A DNA stretch of 64,000 nucleotides from Pedobacter roseus (GTDB lineage Bacteria; Bacteroidota; Bacteroidia; Sphingobacteriales; Sphingobacteriaceae): assembly GCF_014395225.1 (NCBI RefSeq), contig NZ_CP060723.1:1798001-1862000 (forward strand), written 5' to 3'. The notes beneath the pieces are model-generated. The model was given only the letters and a program-made list of their open reading frames with translations, was not told where the DNA came from and did no database searches. The position numbers and the translations under genes are program-made. Shown piece by piece: positions 21,774 through 33,470 of this stretch. Every line of letters begins with the position of its first letter. Position 1 is the first letter of the stretch.

Positions 21774-22664
21774 ATGGTTATAGCTAAAAATAAATTTTCG
21801 TTTGGCAGGATGAGATTGTCGGTCTTAAAATTTTTCGAAGTACCGATTCGATATTTTTCGGCGCATTTGGCTGCTCTTAGCAAAATAGTAAAATATAGGA
21901 GGTATCTCGAAGAACTAAATCTTTCTTCCAGAAATGATATCTATATATCTACTTTCATGAAATCTGGAACGACTTGGATGCAAATGATTCTTTATCAGTT
22001 AACATCACATGGTGAAATGGATTTTAAGCATATATATGAAATATCCCCTTGGCTTGAACTCTATATGGAACGTGATCAAAGAATTAAATTCAAATCTAGC
22101 TTGATGTTTTTTAAAACGCATTTGGACTATAGACTTTTCCCTAGGAAATTTTCAGGAAAATTTATTGTCGTTTTGCGGAATGGTATGGATGCATCTGTAT
22201 CTCAATATCATCATTTCAAAGACTGGGGGATGCCAAACTTGACCTTTCAGGAATCTTTTCATAAATTTTTTGCAGGTGATAGTGGGCATAAAAATTGGTT
22301 CGAGTATACTCGACGCTGGATGGAAAACCGGAAGAAATTAAATATATTATATATTAAGTATGAGGATTTGATAGCTAATTTTGAAGAGGTTTTATTAAAG
22401 ATAGCCGATTTCTGTGGACTATCAATCAATGAAGACGAAATGCCCAGAATACTTAAGAAGTGTTCGTTCGACTATATGAAGTTACATGAAGATAAATTTG
22501 GTGCACCTAGACCAAATTTTGACATCCTTAGAAATTTTATTCGAATAGGCAAAGCTGGAAAGGGAAGTACGTATTATGATGATGAATTAATCCGGTCTTA
22601 TAAAAAGCAATTCACTAAACAGTTATCAAAGTTCGAACTTCTCAGGGAATATATGCCCGATTAG
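21774..22664 (+). CDS. orf6: PAPS-dependent sulfotransferase
   Basis: A 296-residue cytosolic-type sulfotransferase transferring sulfate from PAPS to a hydroxyl or amine. The 5'-phosphosulfate loop is FMKSGTTWMQM near residue 62. The 3'-phosphate-binding motif is LRNGMDASVSQYHHF near residue 134. A C-terminal RIGKAGKGSTYY near residue 257 matches the RKGxxG region. The length and motif order fit the family. It begins 23 bp after orf5 and is followed by the largest gap in the window. Three aromatic-type A domains in orf7 and orf9 and one Ser-type domain in orf9 offer phenol or hydroxyl acceptors, so sulfation of the peptide is the natural reading. Which residue is sulfated is not visible. Confidence 0.92.
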   Translation: MVIAKNKFSFGRMRLSVLKFFEVPIRYFSAHLAALSKIVKYRRYLEELNLSSRNDIYISTFMKSGTTWMQMILYQLTSHGEMDFKHIYEISPWLELYMERDQRIKFKSSLMFFKTHLDYRLFPRKFSGKFIVVLRNGMDASVSQYHHFKDWGMPNLTFQESFHKFFAGDSGHKNWFEYTRRWMENRKKLNILYIKYEDLIANFEEVLLKIADFCGLSINEDEMPRILKKCSFDYMKLHEDKFGAPRPNFDILRNFIRIGKAGKGSTYYDDELIRSYKKQFTKQLSKFELLREYMPD

Positions 22665-22775
22665 CAAAGTGAAATTATTTTGGTAAAATTCAATAAGTTT
22701 TGTGATTTTTTAAATGCTATTTGGCTGGAAATCCACTTCATAGATCAAAAAAAATAGGATTGTTTATAATGTTTT
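22665..22775. other. Largest intergenic gap, between orf6 and orf7
   Basis: This 111-bp AT-rich stretch separates the tailoring genes from the orf7-orf10 synthetase series. It is the most plausible place for an internal promoter, but I found no exact TAnnTTTG -7 element of the Bacteroidota type and no clear terminator hairpin. A run of eight A residues lies at about 22746-22753. Confidence 0.4.
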
Positions 22776-25395
22776 ATGGATATTAAAAATTTAGTCCAAA
22801 AAATCAAGGGTAATGGAATCGATCTCTCAGTTGATGGTGACGAACTTCTTGTTAGTTTTGACCAATTTAAAATTCCGTCTCATCTGTTAGCCACCATCAG
22901 GCACTATAAGAAAGAATTAGTAGAGTATCTTACATCTATCCTTGAGTATGAGTCTATTCCAAGGCTTCCAGATCAAGACAGTTATCAATTGTCATTTGCC
23001 CAGAATCGATTATGGATAATGAGCCAATTTTCTGAGGCTGGTTCTGCGTATAATGTATCTGGAGCATATATTTTTACTGGAAAGGTCGATAGCACTGCGC
23101 TTTCCCATAGCTTTTGGTCACTTATAGGCAGACATGAAATATTACGTACAGTTTTCAGAGAAGAACATTTTGGAAATACATGCCAGGTTGTATTGAATCT
23201 GTTTGATATTGCCTTTAGTCTTGGTATTTCTGATTGTAGAATCGATCGAGAAATAGATGGACGTATTAGTAATGACTTCGGTTCCCCTTTTGATCTTTCG
23301 GTAGGTCCGCTTCTGCGTGCCCACCTCTACCGTACAGGTGATGAGGAATGGGTGTTTACTTATGTGATGCACCACATCATCAGCGATGGCTGGTCGATGG
23401 GAATTCTTTTCCGTGAGCTTCTCGAACTTTACAACGGCGAGATTAAGGGTATTCCCATAGAACTTCCCACGTTGGGCATCCAGTATCGGGACTATGCCGC
23501 CTGGGAGCAGTCTAACCTTTCCAGAGATGTTTATGCCGGGCATCGGGATTACTGGCTTGGACAACTTTCCGGAGAACTTCCCGTTCTTGATCTTTGGAGC
23601 CACCGTCCCCGTCCTGCGGTGAAGACTTATAACGGTGGCGTTGTACATGGTATGGTTGAAAAGGATGTATCCGATGGTCTCCGTAACTTATGTCAACAGA
23701 GCGGATCGACGCTTTTTATGGGGCTTCTTTCTGTAGTGAACATCCTTCTCTACCGCTATAGCGGTCAGGATGATCTTATCGTTGGCACTCCGATGGCTGG
23801 CCGTGAGCACCCTGACCTTGAGGGCCAGATCGGTTTCTATGTGAACACGGTTGCACTCCGTACACGTCTCAACGGGAGCGAGAGCTTCCGTGATATTTTG
23901 GGACATGTGCGTGGTGTCTGCCTTGATGCATATGAGCATCAGGCTTATCCTTTCGATAAACTTGTAGAGGAACTTGGAATAAAGCACAACATGGGGCGCA
24001 ATCCCTTGTTCGATGTTCAGGTAATACTAGATGTTGATGTAAAAAGTTTTTCTGTGCATGGTTTTGAAGATTTCTTAGTTGCAAATTACCATCTATCTAA
24101 GGAAACTTCCATCTTTGATTTGGTCTTTAGTTTCTCTGTAATTGAGAATGCTATAAAATTGACACTTAGATACAACAGTGATCTTTACGATTTTGCGAGC
24201 ATCGAGCGAATGTCATCCCATTTCTTTGTTCTCCTTGACCAGCTGGTAACCTGTCCAGATGCTGCTGTAGGGTCGGCTAATTATGTTAGCGATGTGGAGC
24301 ATAGCATTATTCTTGAGAAGTTTAATGCTATCTCAACAGCCTATCCTTCCGAAGAGACAGTTATGAGCCTTTTCGAGAAACAGGTATTGCTGAGGGGGGA
24401 GTCTCCGGCTGTTGTTTTTGGCGGAGATCAGCTCAGCTATGCAGAACTTAACGCCTATTCGAACCGTCTTGCGCATTACCTTCGGAATGAGCACGCGATC
24501 TGTGGCGGCGAGCTGGTTGGGATCCTGCTGGATCGCAGCGACTGGATGATTGTTTCTATCCTTGGTGTATTAAAGTCTGGCGGTGCCTATGTTCCCATTG
24601 ACCCTGAGTATCCCTCTGAACGGATTGCCTATATGCTCTCGGACAGCGGGTGCCGCCTATTACTGACCCAGACGGCACATATGTTCGTTCTTGAGGGTTA
24701 CCAAGGTGAGCTTTTTGCCGTTGACCTCCAACTGTCTTGTCTGTCGACTCCCTCTTTAAACCCTTTTGTAACCTGTGCTCCTACGGACCTTGCATATGTT
24801 ATCTATACCTCGGGCTCAACGGGCGCCCCTAAGGGGGTGATGATCGAGCACAGGGGGGTCGCCAATACGATCTTGGGTCAGCAGGCTTTTTTTGGCATAA
24901 AACCAGGAGAGGCTGGCCTTCAGTTTGCCTCCGCTTCATTTGATGCCTCTGTTTCAGAAATATTCATTATCCTGTGCAGCGGGGCTACACTTTATATAGT
25001 TGAGGATTCTGTAAAGCAGAATCCTGTGCTTTTCTGTGAATACCTTTCATCCAATTCGATAGATATACTGACACTTCCGCCATCTTATTTGCATCTTCTT
25101 GATTTCGACAAAATCGGGACTGTTAGGAAACTTATAACTGCTGGCGAACCTGCAATCATATCGGATGCATCACGTTTTTTCCAACAGGGTAAATATTATA
25201 ATGCATATGGCCCCACGGAATGCAGTATCTGTGTAACGATGTTTGAACTGAACAACAATTCTGGTTTCGAGAAATTTGTTCCTATCGGTCGTCCGATATC
25301 GAACAGCCGGGTTTATATAATTGACGGTTTTGGTGGTCTCAGCGGTATCGGTGTACCGGGGGAGATCTGTGTTGGTGGTGCAGGGGTCGCCCGGG
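22776..25395 (+). CDS. orf7, part 1: docking domain-C-A (front)
   Basis: First part of a two-module NRPS gene (22776-29255) broken by three missing bases; the literal frame stops at 25418. The first 60 residues form a TubC-type N-terminal docking domain (KIKGNGIDLSVDGDELLV pattern), then an L-accepting condensation domain (about 22980-24250; MHHIISDGWSMG) and an A domain up to motif a6. Pocket residues by eye are D-A-S-T-I-A-A-I-C, close to the GrsA Phe code DAWTIAAIC with Ser for Trp at 239, so Phe or Tyr is likely. The C-domain end (about 24030-24170) differs from all other copies in the window. No strong ribosome-binding site precedes the ATG, which is usual for Bacteroidota. Confidence 0.93.
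25393..25395 (+). other. Frame break 3 in orf7 (G3, intact copies G4)
   Basis: At motif a6 (VARGYLN) the copies in orf1 and orf3 read GCCCGGGGTTACC; here one G is missing. Confidence 0.9.
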
Positions 25396-27547
25396 TTACC
25401 TTAACCTTCCTGAACTGACCTTATCACGGTTTGTTCCCGACCCTTATTTCCCAGGGGAGCGGATGTACCTAACGGGTGACCTTGGCCGTTGGCTTCCTGA
25501 TGGCAACATCGAGTTCCTTGGCCGTTCTGACGATCAAGTCAAGATCAGGGGCTACCGTGTTGAGCTGGGCGAGATCGAGAACGTGCTTGTTGGACATCCC
25601 GGTATTGAGAGCTGTGTTGCTGCCGTTCGCGGCATCGGTTCGGATCGTGAGCTTGTATGTTACTTTACCGGCTCTTCTGAGCTTTCCAGCGGGGATCTCC
25701 GTTCCTATCTTTCCGGTCTACTTCCATCTTACATGGTGCCCGGGCACTATGTGCTCCTTGCATCGCTTCCCCTTACGGGTAACGGAAAGGTGGACCGCCG
25801 TGCACTTCCGGACCCTGCGGGACTTGGTGTTTCCACGGGCATGGATTATGTTGCTCCCTCGACAGATATAGAGCGGGAGCTGGTATCTATCTGGGAAGAG
25901 GTGCTCGGCCGTGAGGGCATAGGTGTCATGGACAATTTTTTCGAGCTCGGGGGACACAGCCTTAAGGCTGTGCTGCTAAGCGGGCAAATACACAGAAGAA
26001 CGGGCATCAAGATCGGTCTGGGAGATCTTTTCGGGCATCCAGTCCTTGCGCACCAGGCCATATTGTTATCTGAGGATATGAATATGCCGCACATTCCGAT
26101 CCGTAGGATTGAGAAAACGGGTAGTTATCTACTCTCTTCATCCCAGCGCCGCCTATGGATAATAAGTCAGATAACGAATGCGGACGTTGCCTATAACATG
26201 CCTGGAGCCTATGTTTTCTCCGGAGCACTTGATAGCATGGCACTGTCCCGGAGTTTTCTTTCTCTTCTGGAGCGTCATGAGATCCTGCGTACTGTCTTTC
26301 GGGGGGACGATGAGGGCAATGTGCTCCAAGTGGTTGTCGAACTGGATTTCCTGGGGCTTTCTTTGGTCGAGAGTGACCACCGTGGATCTGGTCGGGATGC
26401 TGTGGATGGTCTCATCGAACTTGACTTTGGTACATCATTCGATCTTTCGTCAGGTCCGCTTCTGCGTGCTCACCTTTACCGTACCGGAGATGATGAGTGG
26501 GTGTTCACCTATGTGATGCACCACATCATCAGTGATGGCTGGTCGATGGGTATTCTGGTCCGCGAGCTTCTGGATCTTTACAATGGCGAGGTTACGGGCA
26601 TTCCCGCAGATCTTCCGGTGCTTGGCATCCAGTACCGTGACTATGCTGCCTGGGAGCAGTCTAACCTTTCGGGGGATGTTTATGCCGGGCACCGTGATTA
26701 CTGGTTGGATCAGCTTTCCGGGGATCTACCCGTTCTTGATCTGTGGAGCGACCGCCCGCGTCCTGCAGTGAAGACCTATACTGGCGGTGTAGTTCACTGT
26801 ATACTTGACAGAGAGTTGTCGGATAGCCTCCGTTCGCTGTGCCACCAGAGCGGATCGACGCTTTTCATGGGGCTTCTTTCTGTGGTGAACATCCTTCTCT
26901 ACCGTTATAGTGGCCAGGACGATATTATTGTTGGCACGCCGATGGCCGGGCGTGAGCACCCTGACCTTGAGGGCCAGATCGGTTTCTATGTGAATACGCT
27001 TGCGCTCCGGACCCGCCTCAGCGGAAGTAAGAGCTTCCGTGAGGTACTGGGGGATGTGCGTGGGGTCTGCCTTGATGCATATGAGCACCAGGCCTATCCG
27101 TTCGATAAGCTTGTAGAGGAACTTGGCCTGCAGCGGGATATGAGCAGAAACCCTCTGTTCGATGTTGCTGTCGTGTTACAAAATACCGATTCTCCGGCCG
27201 GTAGCGGCATTCCTGGGATTACGGTTTCGGCGTACCAGGCAGGCCAGACGACAATCAGCAAGTTTGACCTCACATTTACCTTCTTTGAGGTAGATGGCGG
27301 CATAGCCCTGAATATCGAGTATAACAGCGACTTGTATGATATTATAAGCATCGAGCGGATGTCTGGTCATTTCTGCCTTCTCCTTGGCCAGTTGCTAACC
27401 TCTCCTGATGGCGCTGTGGGTGAGGCCGATTATATTGGCCAGGCAGAGCGTGACGTTCTGCTTGGGGAGTTCAATGCCACCTCAACAGCCTTTCCATCCG
27501 AGCAGACGATCGTGGATCTTTTCGAGGAACAGGTATTGTTGATGGGG
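25393..27547 (+). CDS. orf7, part 2: A (back)-PCP-C-A (start)
   Basis: Continuation of orf7; the first ATG in this frame is at 25463. It contains motifs a7-a10 of the first A domain, a PCP with its serine at 25958 (ELGGHSLK), a complete L-accepting condensation domain (about 26115-27420; MHHIISDGWSMG near 26514) and the first residues of the second A domain. From about 26187 the sequence is almost the same as 13203 onward in orf3, apart from a replaced segment at 27186-27253. The frame is lost again at the G run 27544-27547. The literal frame stops at 27721. Confidence 0.92.
27544..27547 (+). other. Frame break 4 in orf7 (G4, intact copy G5)
   Basis: The copy in orf3 (14560-14564) has five Gs and is in frame. 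Confidence 0.9.
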
Positions 27548-28828
27548 ATTCTACAGCTGTTGTTTTCGGCAGCGATCGCATCAGCTATGCAGAGCTTAAC
27601 GCCCGTTCGAACCGTCTTGCGCATTATCTTCGTAAAGAGCACGGGATCCGTCGCGGCGAGCTGGTTGGGATCCTTTTGGATCGCAGCGACTGGATGGTTG
27701 TTTCTATTCTTGGTGTATTAAAGTCTGGCGGGGCCTATGTTCCCATTGACCCTGAGTATCCCGCTGATCGGATCGCCTACATACTTTCAGACAGTGGCTG
27801 CAGGACTGTTATAGACAGTACAGAGCTTTTGCGTTTCTTTCAGGTAATGGATAGTTTTTCCGCCGCAGATTCAGTAGCTATATGCATTCCTACCGATCTT
27901 GCATACGTGATCTATACCTCCGGTTCGACTGGCACACCTAAAGGAGTAATGATCGAACATAAGGGCGTTGCTAATACAATCTTTGCTCAGCAGGCTTTCT
28001 TTGATATAAAGCAAAAGGAAGCAGGACTTCAGTTTGCTTCTGCTTCGTTTGATGCCTCTGTTTCAGAAATATTCATTATCCTATGCAGCGGAGGAGTACT
28101 TTATATAGTGAATGAAGCAGCCAAGCGGAACCCTATCTTATTTTCTGAGTATCTCTCTATCAACGCAATTGAAGTAATGACACTCCCCCCATCATATTTA
28201 CACCTTCTCGATTTTAACAAAATACGGACCATTAAGAAACTTATAACTGCTGGCGAACCTGCGATTATACCAGATGCATTAAATTTTTCAAAGTATGGTA
28301 AATATTATAATGCATATGGTCCAACCGAGTGTAGCATTTGTGTAACTATGTCAGTTATAGAAGACGGAGATAATTTCGATGGACCGATTCCTATCGGTCG
28401 TCCGATATCGAACAGCCGTGTTTATATACTTGACGTTTCGGGCCATCTTTGCGGTATCGGCATTCCGGGTGAGATCTGTGTTTCCGGTGCGGGGCTAGCG
28501 CGGGGCTACCTTAACCGTCCCGAGCTGACTGCGGAGCGTTTTGTTCCGAACCCTTATCTGGCTGGGGAGCTGATGTACCTTACGGGTGACATCGGCCGCT
28601 GGCTGGCTGACGGTAACATTGAGTTCCTGGGGCGTGCTGATGACCAGGTGAAGGTCCGTGGTTACCGGATCGAGCTTGGGGAGATCGAGAGTGTTCTCCA
28701 GGGTCATGCGGATGTTGATTCGTGTGTTGTGGTTGCGCGTGAGAACAGTTCGGGGGATAAGGACCTTATCGCTTATGTGGTGGGTTCGGAAGGCCTTGAC
28801 GTATCGGTCCTGCGGGGCTACCTTGGGG
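27544..28828 (+). CDS. orf7, part 3: second A domain (chimeric shell)
   Basis: Bulk of the second A domain of orf7; the first ATG in this frame is at 27676 and the literal stop at 28887. Pocket residues by eye are again D-A-S-T-I-A-A-I-C, so this module probably loads the same kind of aromatic residue as module 1. The front of the domain (to about 27945) matches shell family I, shared with orf3. The back (from about 28386, SNSRVYILDVSGHLCGIG) matches shell family II, shared with orf9 and orf10. The junction between families lies within or beside the core. The frame is lost at the G run 28825-28828. Confidence 0.92.
28825..28828 (+). other. Frame break 5 in orf7 (G4, intact copies G5)
   Basis: The copies in orf9 and orf10 read CCTTGGGGGCAT; one G is missing here, at the same site as break 12. 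Confidence 0.9.
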
Positions 28829-29255
28829 CATCCTTCCCCAGTACATGGTTCCCGGCCACTATGTGGGGCTTGCCTCTCTTCCGCTGACGCCAAACGGTAA
28901 GGTGGACCGCCGTTCCCTTCCGGATCCAGAGAGGCTTGAGCTTGGCAGCGGGAGGGAGTATATTGCTCCGCGCACAGAGACGGAGCGTGCACTGGTTTCG
29001 ATCTGGCAGGATGTACTTGGAAAGGAGGGGATTGGGGTAAAAGACAACTTCTTCGAGCTTGGGGGAAATAGCTTAAGTATACTCAAAATAATTATTAAGT
29101 TGAGGAACAGATTTAGGATAGAAGTAAATTTTAATGAAATTCTTGTGTATCCAGTTTTAGATGAATTTGCACGAAAAATTGAAATTCAGTTTTGGTTGAA
29201 GAATACTAACGATACCAATAGTTTAACTTCTGATAATGAACGATTCATATTTTAA
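28825..29255 (+). CDS. orf7, part 4: end of A domain and PCP
   Basis: Last part of orf7; the first ATG in this frame is at 28845. It holds A motif a10 (NGKVDRRSLPDP), whose lysine completes the pocket, and a PCP with its serine at 29070 (ELGGNSLS). The protein ends in an acidic then hydrophobic tail (DNERFIF), the form expected of a short C-terminal motif that binds a TubC-type docking domain. orf8, which starts 49 bp later, begins with such a domain. No thioesterase is present. Confidence 0.92.
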
Positions 29256-29303
29256 TTTGAATTGGGTGTTTTATAATTATTTAACAAATCTATAATTAAA
29301 TAT

Positions 29304-32300
29304 ATGATAAGAAATAATATTGATGGGATAGAAGAAATTTTGCAGACCTTAAAATCATTGAATGCAATTGTATCTGTAAGCGAAGGGCGGTTGATCGTAG
29401 ATGCGAAAGCTGGAGTAATTAATCAGGATTTGAAATTCCGTATCAATAAATATAAGCTACTGCTAATTGAACATATTCTCAAAGCCCAAAAGGATTCTTT
29501 TTCTGTCATTTCCGCTGTTCCCGGATCTGGTTCTTATGCTTTGTCATCGTCCCAGCGCCGATTATGGATATTGAGCCAGTTTCCTGAGGCGAATGTGGCA
29601 TACAATATGCCCGGTGTTTATGTTTTCAGCGGTTCGGTGAACGCGGATGGTCTTTTTCACAGTTTTTCACAGCTGCAGGAGCGGCATGAGATCCTGCGTA
29701 CGGTTTTCCGGGAGGATGGTGAGGGTGTTGTCCGTCAGGTCGTTCTTACTTCGTCTGAGAGCGGTTTCTTTCTTGAGCAGCGGGACCTTCAGGGAAAAGA
29801 TGCTTCTTTTGTCGATTCGGTTGTTGAGTCCGATTTTGTTCGTCCCTTTGATCTTTCGTCAGGCCCTCTTTTCCGGGCTGGTCTTTACCGTGTATCGCAG
29901 GACCGCTGGGTCTTCACCTATGTGATGCACCATATCATAAGCGATGGCTGGAGCATGGGTATACTTATCCGTGAGCTTCTTTCTCTCTACAACAGTTATG
30001 TTCTTGGTGAAGAGAACGCTTTGCCTCCCTTGCGTATCCAGTACCGGGATTACGCCGCCTGGCAGCAGGCCGAGTTGTCGGGTTCCCGTTATGAGGAACA
30101 CCGTTCCTACTGGCTGGACCATCTGTCGGGTGAGCTTCCTGTTCTTGAGCTCTTAGGTGGCCGAGCCCGCCCATCGGTAAAGACATACAATGGTGGTGTT
30201 GTACACCGTATGCTCGGTTCAGATCTGAGCAGTGGCCTGAGATCTTTGAGCCAGGAACGGGGCGCTACGCTTTTCATGGGCCTACTGGCGTGCGTTAATG
30301 TTCTGCTATACCGCTACAGCGGCCAGAGCGATCTGATCATAGGTACGCCTATGGCCGGTCGTGAGCATTCTGACCTTGAGGACCAGATCGGTTTCTATGT
30401 GAATACGGTAGCACTACGGAGCCGTTTTTCGGGTTCGGACAGTTTTCTTGAACTGGTTGACCATGTCCGTGGGGTAAGCCTTGGGGCCTATGAGCACCAG
30501 GCCTATCCGTTCGATGAGCTGCTGGAAGAACTTCACCTGCAGCGTGACATGAGCAGAAGTCCCCTGTTTGATGTTCAGGTTGTCTTAAATGAAATCAAAG
30601 AAGAAAACAGAAATCTTTCTGAGCTAAATGTCGAAAAATACGACGTAAGCTTGAAAACGAGTCGGTTTGATATTGTTTTTAGTTTTGTCGATAACAATGA
30701 GAAGTTAGGATTAAGTATTGTCTACAACAGTGACATTTATGATGAGCCGGCGATGTTGCGTATGTCCGGCCATTTTGAGCATCTCCTTTCCGGCCTGCTG
30801 TCCAGTCCAGATGCTCCCGTTGGGGATATTGATTACCTTGGTACTGTGGAGCGTTCGCTGTTATTGGGGGATTTCAATTCGACAGGTTCAGACTATCCGC
30901 GGGACCGCAGTATAGTTGATCTTTTCGAGGAGCAGGTTCTGCTCTGCCCCGAGCATACAGCAGTAGTTTTTGGTTCAGTGCGTCTGAGCTACAGCGAACT
31001 GAACATGCTTTCCAACCGTCTTGCCCATTATCTCCGGGAGGTCCATGGCATCGGTGCGGGCGATCTTGTGGGAATCCTTCAGGACCGCAGTGATTTGCTG
31101 ATCGTTTCTATTCTGGGTGTTCTTAAATCTGGAGGGGCCTATGTTCCCATCGACCCTGACTATCCCCGGGATCGGATTGATTACATGCTAAAGGAAACAA
31201 ACCCCAAAACCCTTCTCACGCAGACCGAATATGTCTTTGGTCTGGAGTCTTTTCCGGGCGAACTTTTCGCTGTCGATATCCAGCTGTCAGGTCTGGATAC
31301 CTCGGCAGAGAACCCTGTAGGAGTTTCTGGGGCTGATGACCTTGCGTATGTGATCTACACTTCGGGTTCGACCGGAACCCCAAAAGGTGTAATGATTGAA
31401 CATGGAGCTTTGGTTGATCTATCGGTTTGGCAGAAAAAATATTTTAATTTAAAAATTGGAAATAGGATATCTCAAATGGGGTCATTGAGTTTCGATGCAT
31501 CCGTTGGAGAAATCATAATGTCACTTACTAATGGATGTGAACTAATTATTATTGAAAATCGTGAATTCTTTAATCTGATAAACATTATAAACGAACATAA
31601 TATTGATATTGTTGTAACAGTTCCATCCTTGCTAAAACAATTAAATCCGCGTGAATTGTATACTAATCCCAAAATCATATCTGTTGGTGAAAAATGTTCG
31701 GCAGAACTGTTTAATGCCTGGAAAAATAATTGTTATTTTATAAACGGCTATGGGCCGACGGAATATACTGTTTACTCACATGTATGGCATGGTGAGGTAG
31801 GCGTTGATACTGTGCCCATTGGGAAACCTAGGTTTAACCTTAAAACCTATATTTTAGATCCATATTTGAACTTGGCCCCTATTAACGCATATGGTGGAAT
31901 CTATTTAAGTGGACCAGGTGTTGCAAGAGGTTATTTTAATGATACAGAGAAAACTTTTAAAGCATTTATACCAAATTATTTCTATTTAAACGAAATATGT
32001 TTTGATAAGGATGAGCTTGTTCAGGAAATAGCTTTACGTTCAATAAATGTATCTAAAGCTACAGAGACAATCAATTTAGTGAATAAACTGATTGAAACTA
32101 ATACTGTTGAAGAAGTTATTTCGGACGTTAGACATTGCTTTGATCATGAATTAAGAGAGAAAACCCTACAAATTATTAGAGAAAACTTTCACGATGAGGA
32201 ATTCAAACAGGGGTTTATAAGATACTATTACGAAGGAAAACTAAACAATTATCATTCTGAAGGAATTACATGGGATTTGTTACAAAAAATCCTAGGTGTT

Positions 32301-33386
32301 ACATTATCGACATCATCAAAGATTGTTGACCTAGGATGTGGAAATGGAGAATTATTGATAAACATCCAAAAACATGGATTTAAAAATATTGTAGGTATTG
32401 ATACTAACCCCTTCTTTGTCCAAAATTTATTAGGAAAAGATATTAATTGTATTAGTTCTAGAATAGATTGTAAGTCAAACGATTTTTTTTCTCAGAAAGG
32501 GTTAACTCATGCTTCTTTTGACGTTGTTGTTAGTATACTAACTTTAGATAGAGTACAATATCCCTTAAATTTAATTCAAAACATGTCTTTATTGCTTAGA
32601 GAAGGCGGTGAATTTATTTTAGGAACATTATTGCCGGTAATAGAATTTGAAGATGGACTGGATCAAAGTATTGATAGGTATACAAGAAAAGAAAATAAGA
32701 TTTCCCCCGGCAACAATGAAAGAGAAGATAAATATTATCTCCTTGCTACTTTAATCGATTTTGATATTAATGATATACAGATTCATAAAATAAAGAATAC
32801 CGTTCAAAGCAAGAATGGTTTGCAGGATTATACACTACATGTTTTTCATGGAACTAAAAAGAAAAATCCCTTCACCAAGGATTATAATAGGATGTACCTT
32901 ACAGGTGATATCGGCCGCTGGCTGCCTGACGGTAACATTGAGTTCCTGGGACGTGCTGATGACCAGGTGAAGGTCCGTGGTTACCGGATCGAGCTTGGGG
33001 AGATCGAGAATGTTCTCCAGAGGCATGCGGATATTGATTCGTGCGTGGTGGTTGCTCGTGAGAACAGTTCGGGGGATAAGGACCTTATCGCTTATATGGT
33101 GGGTTCGGATGGTCTTGATGTATCGGCTCTCCGGGGCTACCTTACGGGCATCCTTCCCCAGTACATGGTTCCCGGTCATTATGTTCGTCTGTCCACGCTC
33201 CCGCTGACTTCGAATGGTAAGGTGGACCGCCGTTCCCTTCCGGATCCAGAGGGGCTTGAGCTTGGCAGCGGGAGGGAGTATGTTGCTCCGCACACAGAGA
33301 CGGAGCGTGCACTGGTTTCGATCTGGCAGGATGTACTTGGAAAGGAGGGGATTGGGGTAAAAGACAGCTTTTTCGAACTTGGGGGG
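29304..33386 (+). CDS. orf8, part 1: docking-C-A with inserted methyltransferase-PCP start
   Basis: First part of a two-module NRPS gene (29304-36797). It starts with a TubC-type docking domain (residues about 8-60), then an L-accepting condensation domain (about 29530-30850; MHHIISDGWSMG) and an A domain from about 30880. Pocket residues by eye are D-A-G-V-I-V-G-V-Y, which I cannot assign. After motif a6 (SGPGVARGYF) about 300 residues of methyltransferase intervene, and the A domain resumes at a7 (MYLTGDIGRW, 32892). Motifs a8-a10 and the start of a PCP follow (FFELGG). The core plus methyltransferase (about 31391-32887) is AT-rich and sits between GC-richer shells. The frame is lost at the G run 33381-33386; the literal stop is at 33395. 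Confidence 0.92.
29533..30590 (+). repeat. Shell family II, C domain (copy 1 of 5)
   Basis: About 1.05 kb encoding the C domain from YALSSSQRRLW to DMSRSPLFDV. Near-identical copies start at 37088, 44536, 47663 and 55303. The sequence diverges abruptly after PLFDV. Confidence 0.92.
30799..31390 (+). repeat. Shell family II, front of A domain (copy 1 of 7)
   Basis: About 0.5-0.6 kb from SSPDAPVGDIDYL to the a3 loop. Other copies start near 38355, 45817, 48935, 53434, 56583 and 61090, whichever kind of C domain precedes them. Confidence 0.9.
31985..32880 (+). other. Class I SAM methyltransferase domain inserted between A motifs a6 and a7
   Basis: SAM-binding motif I is VDLGCGNGELL at about 32325, followed by VGIDTNPFF (motif acidic residue) and SFDVVVSILTLDRV. 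The insertion follows SGPGVARGYF (a6) and ends just before YLTGDIGRW (a7). Residues upstream of motif I (about 31990-32290) look helical and resemble no A-domain sequence. It probably methylates the residue held on the adjoining PCP; whether the target is nitrogen, carbon or oxygen cannot be told from what is visible. Confidence 0.85.
33381..33386 (+). other. Frame break 6 in orf8 (G6, intact copy G7)
   Basis: The orf9 copy (40062-40068) has seven Gs. The break falls just before the PCP serine, so without correction the first PCP of orf8 is lost. Confidence 0.9.
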
Positions 33387-33466
33387 ATTCTATAAAGATC
33401 CTGCGAATGATAAGTGAGTTTCGTAATGCCATGCATATTGATCTGAACATATCAGAAGTTTACAAA

Positions 33467-33470
33467 GGGG
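33467..33470 (+). other. Frame break 7 in orf8 (G4, intact copy G5)
   Basis: The orf9 copy (40149-40153) has five Gs. Between breaks 6 and 7 the coding frame is the third one for about 80 bp. Confidence 0.9.

Noticed and set aside
22665-22775. Bacteroidota-type promoter before orf7
   Set aside because: TTTG-like tracts occur but none has the TAnnTTTG spacing with a matching upstream TTTG, so no promoter is called.
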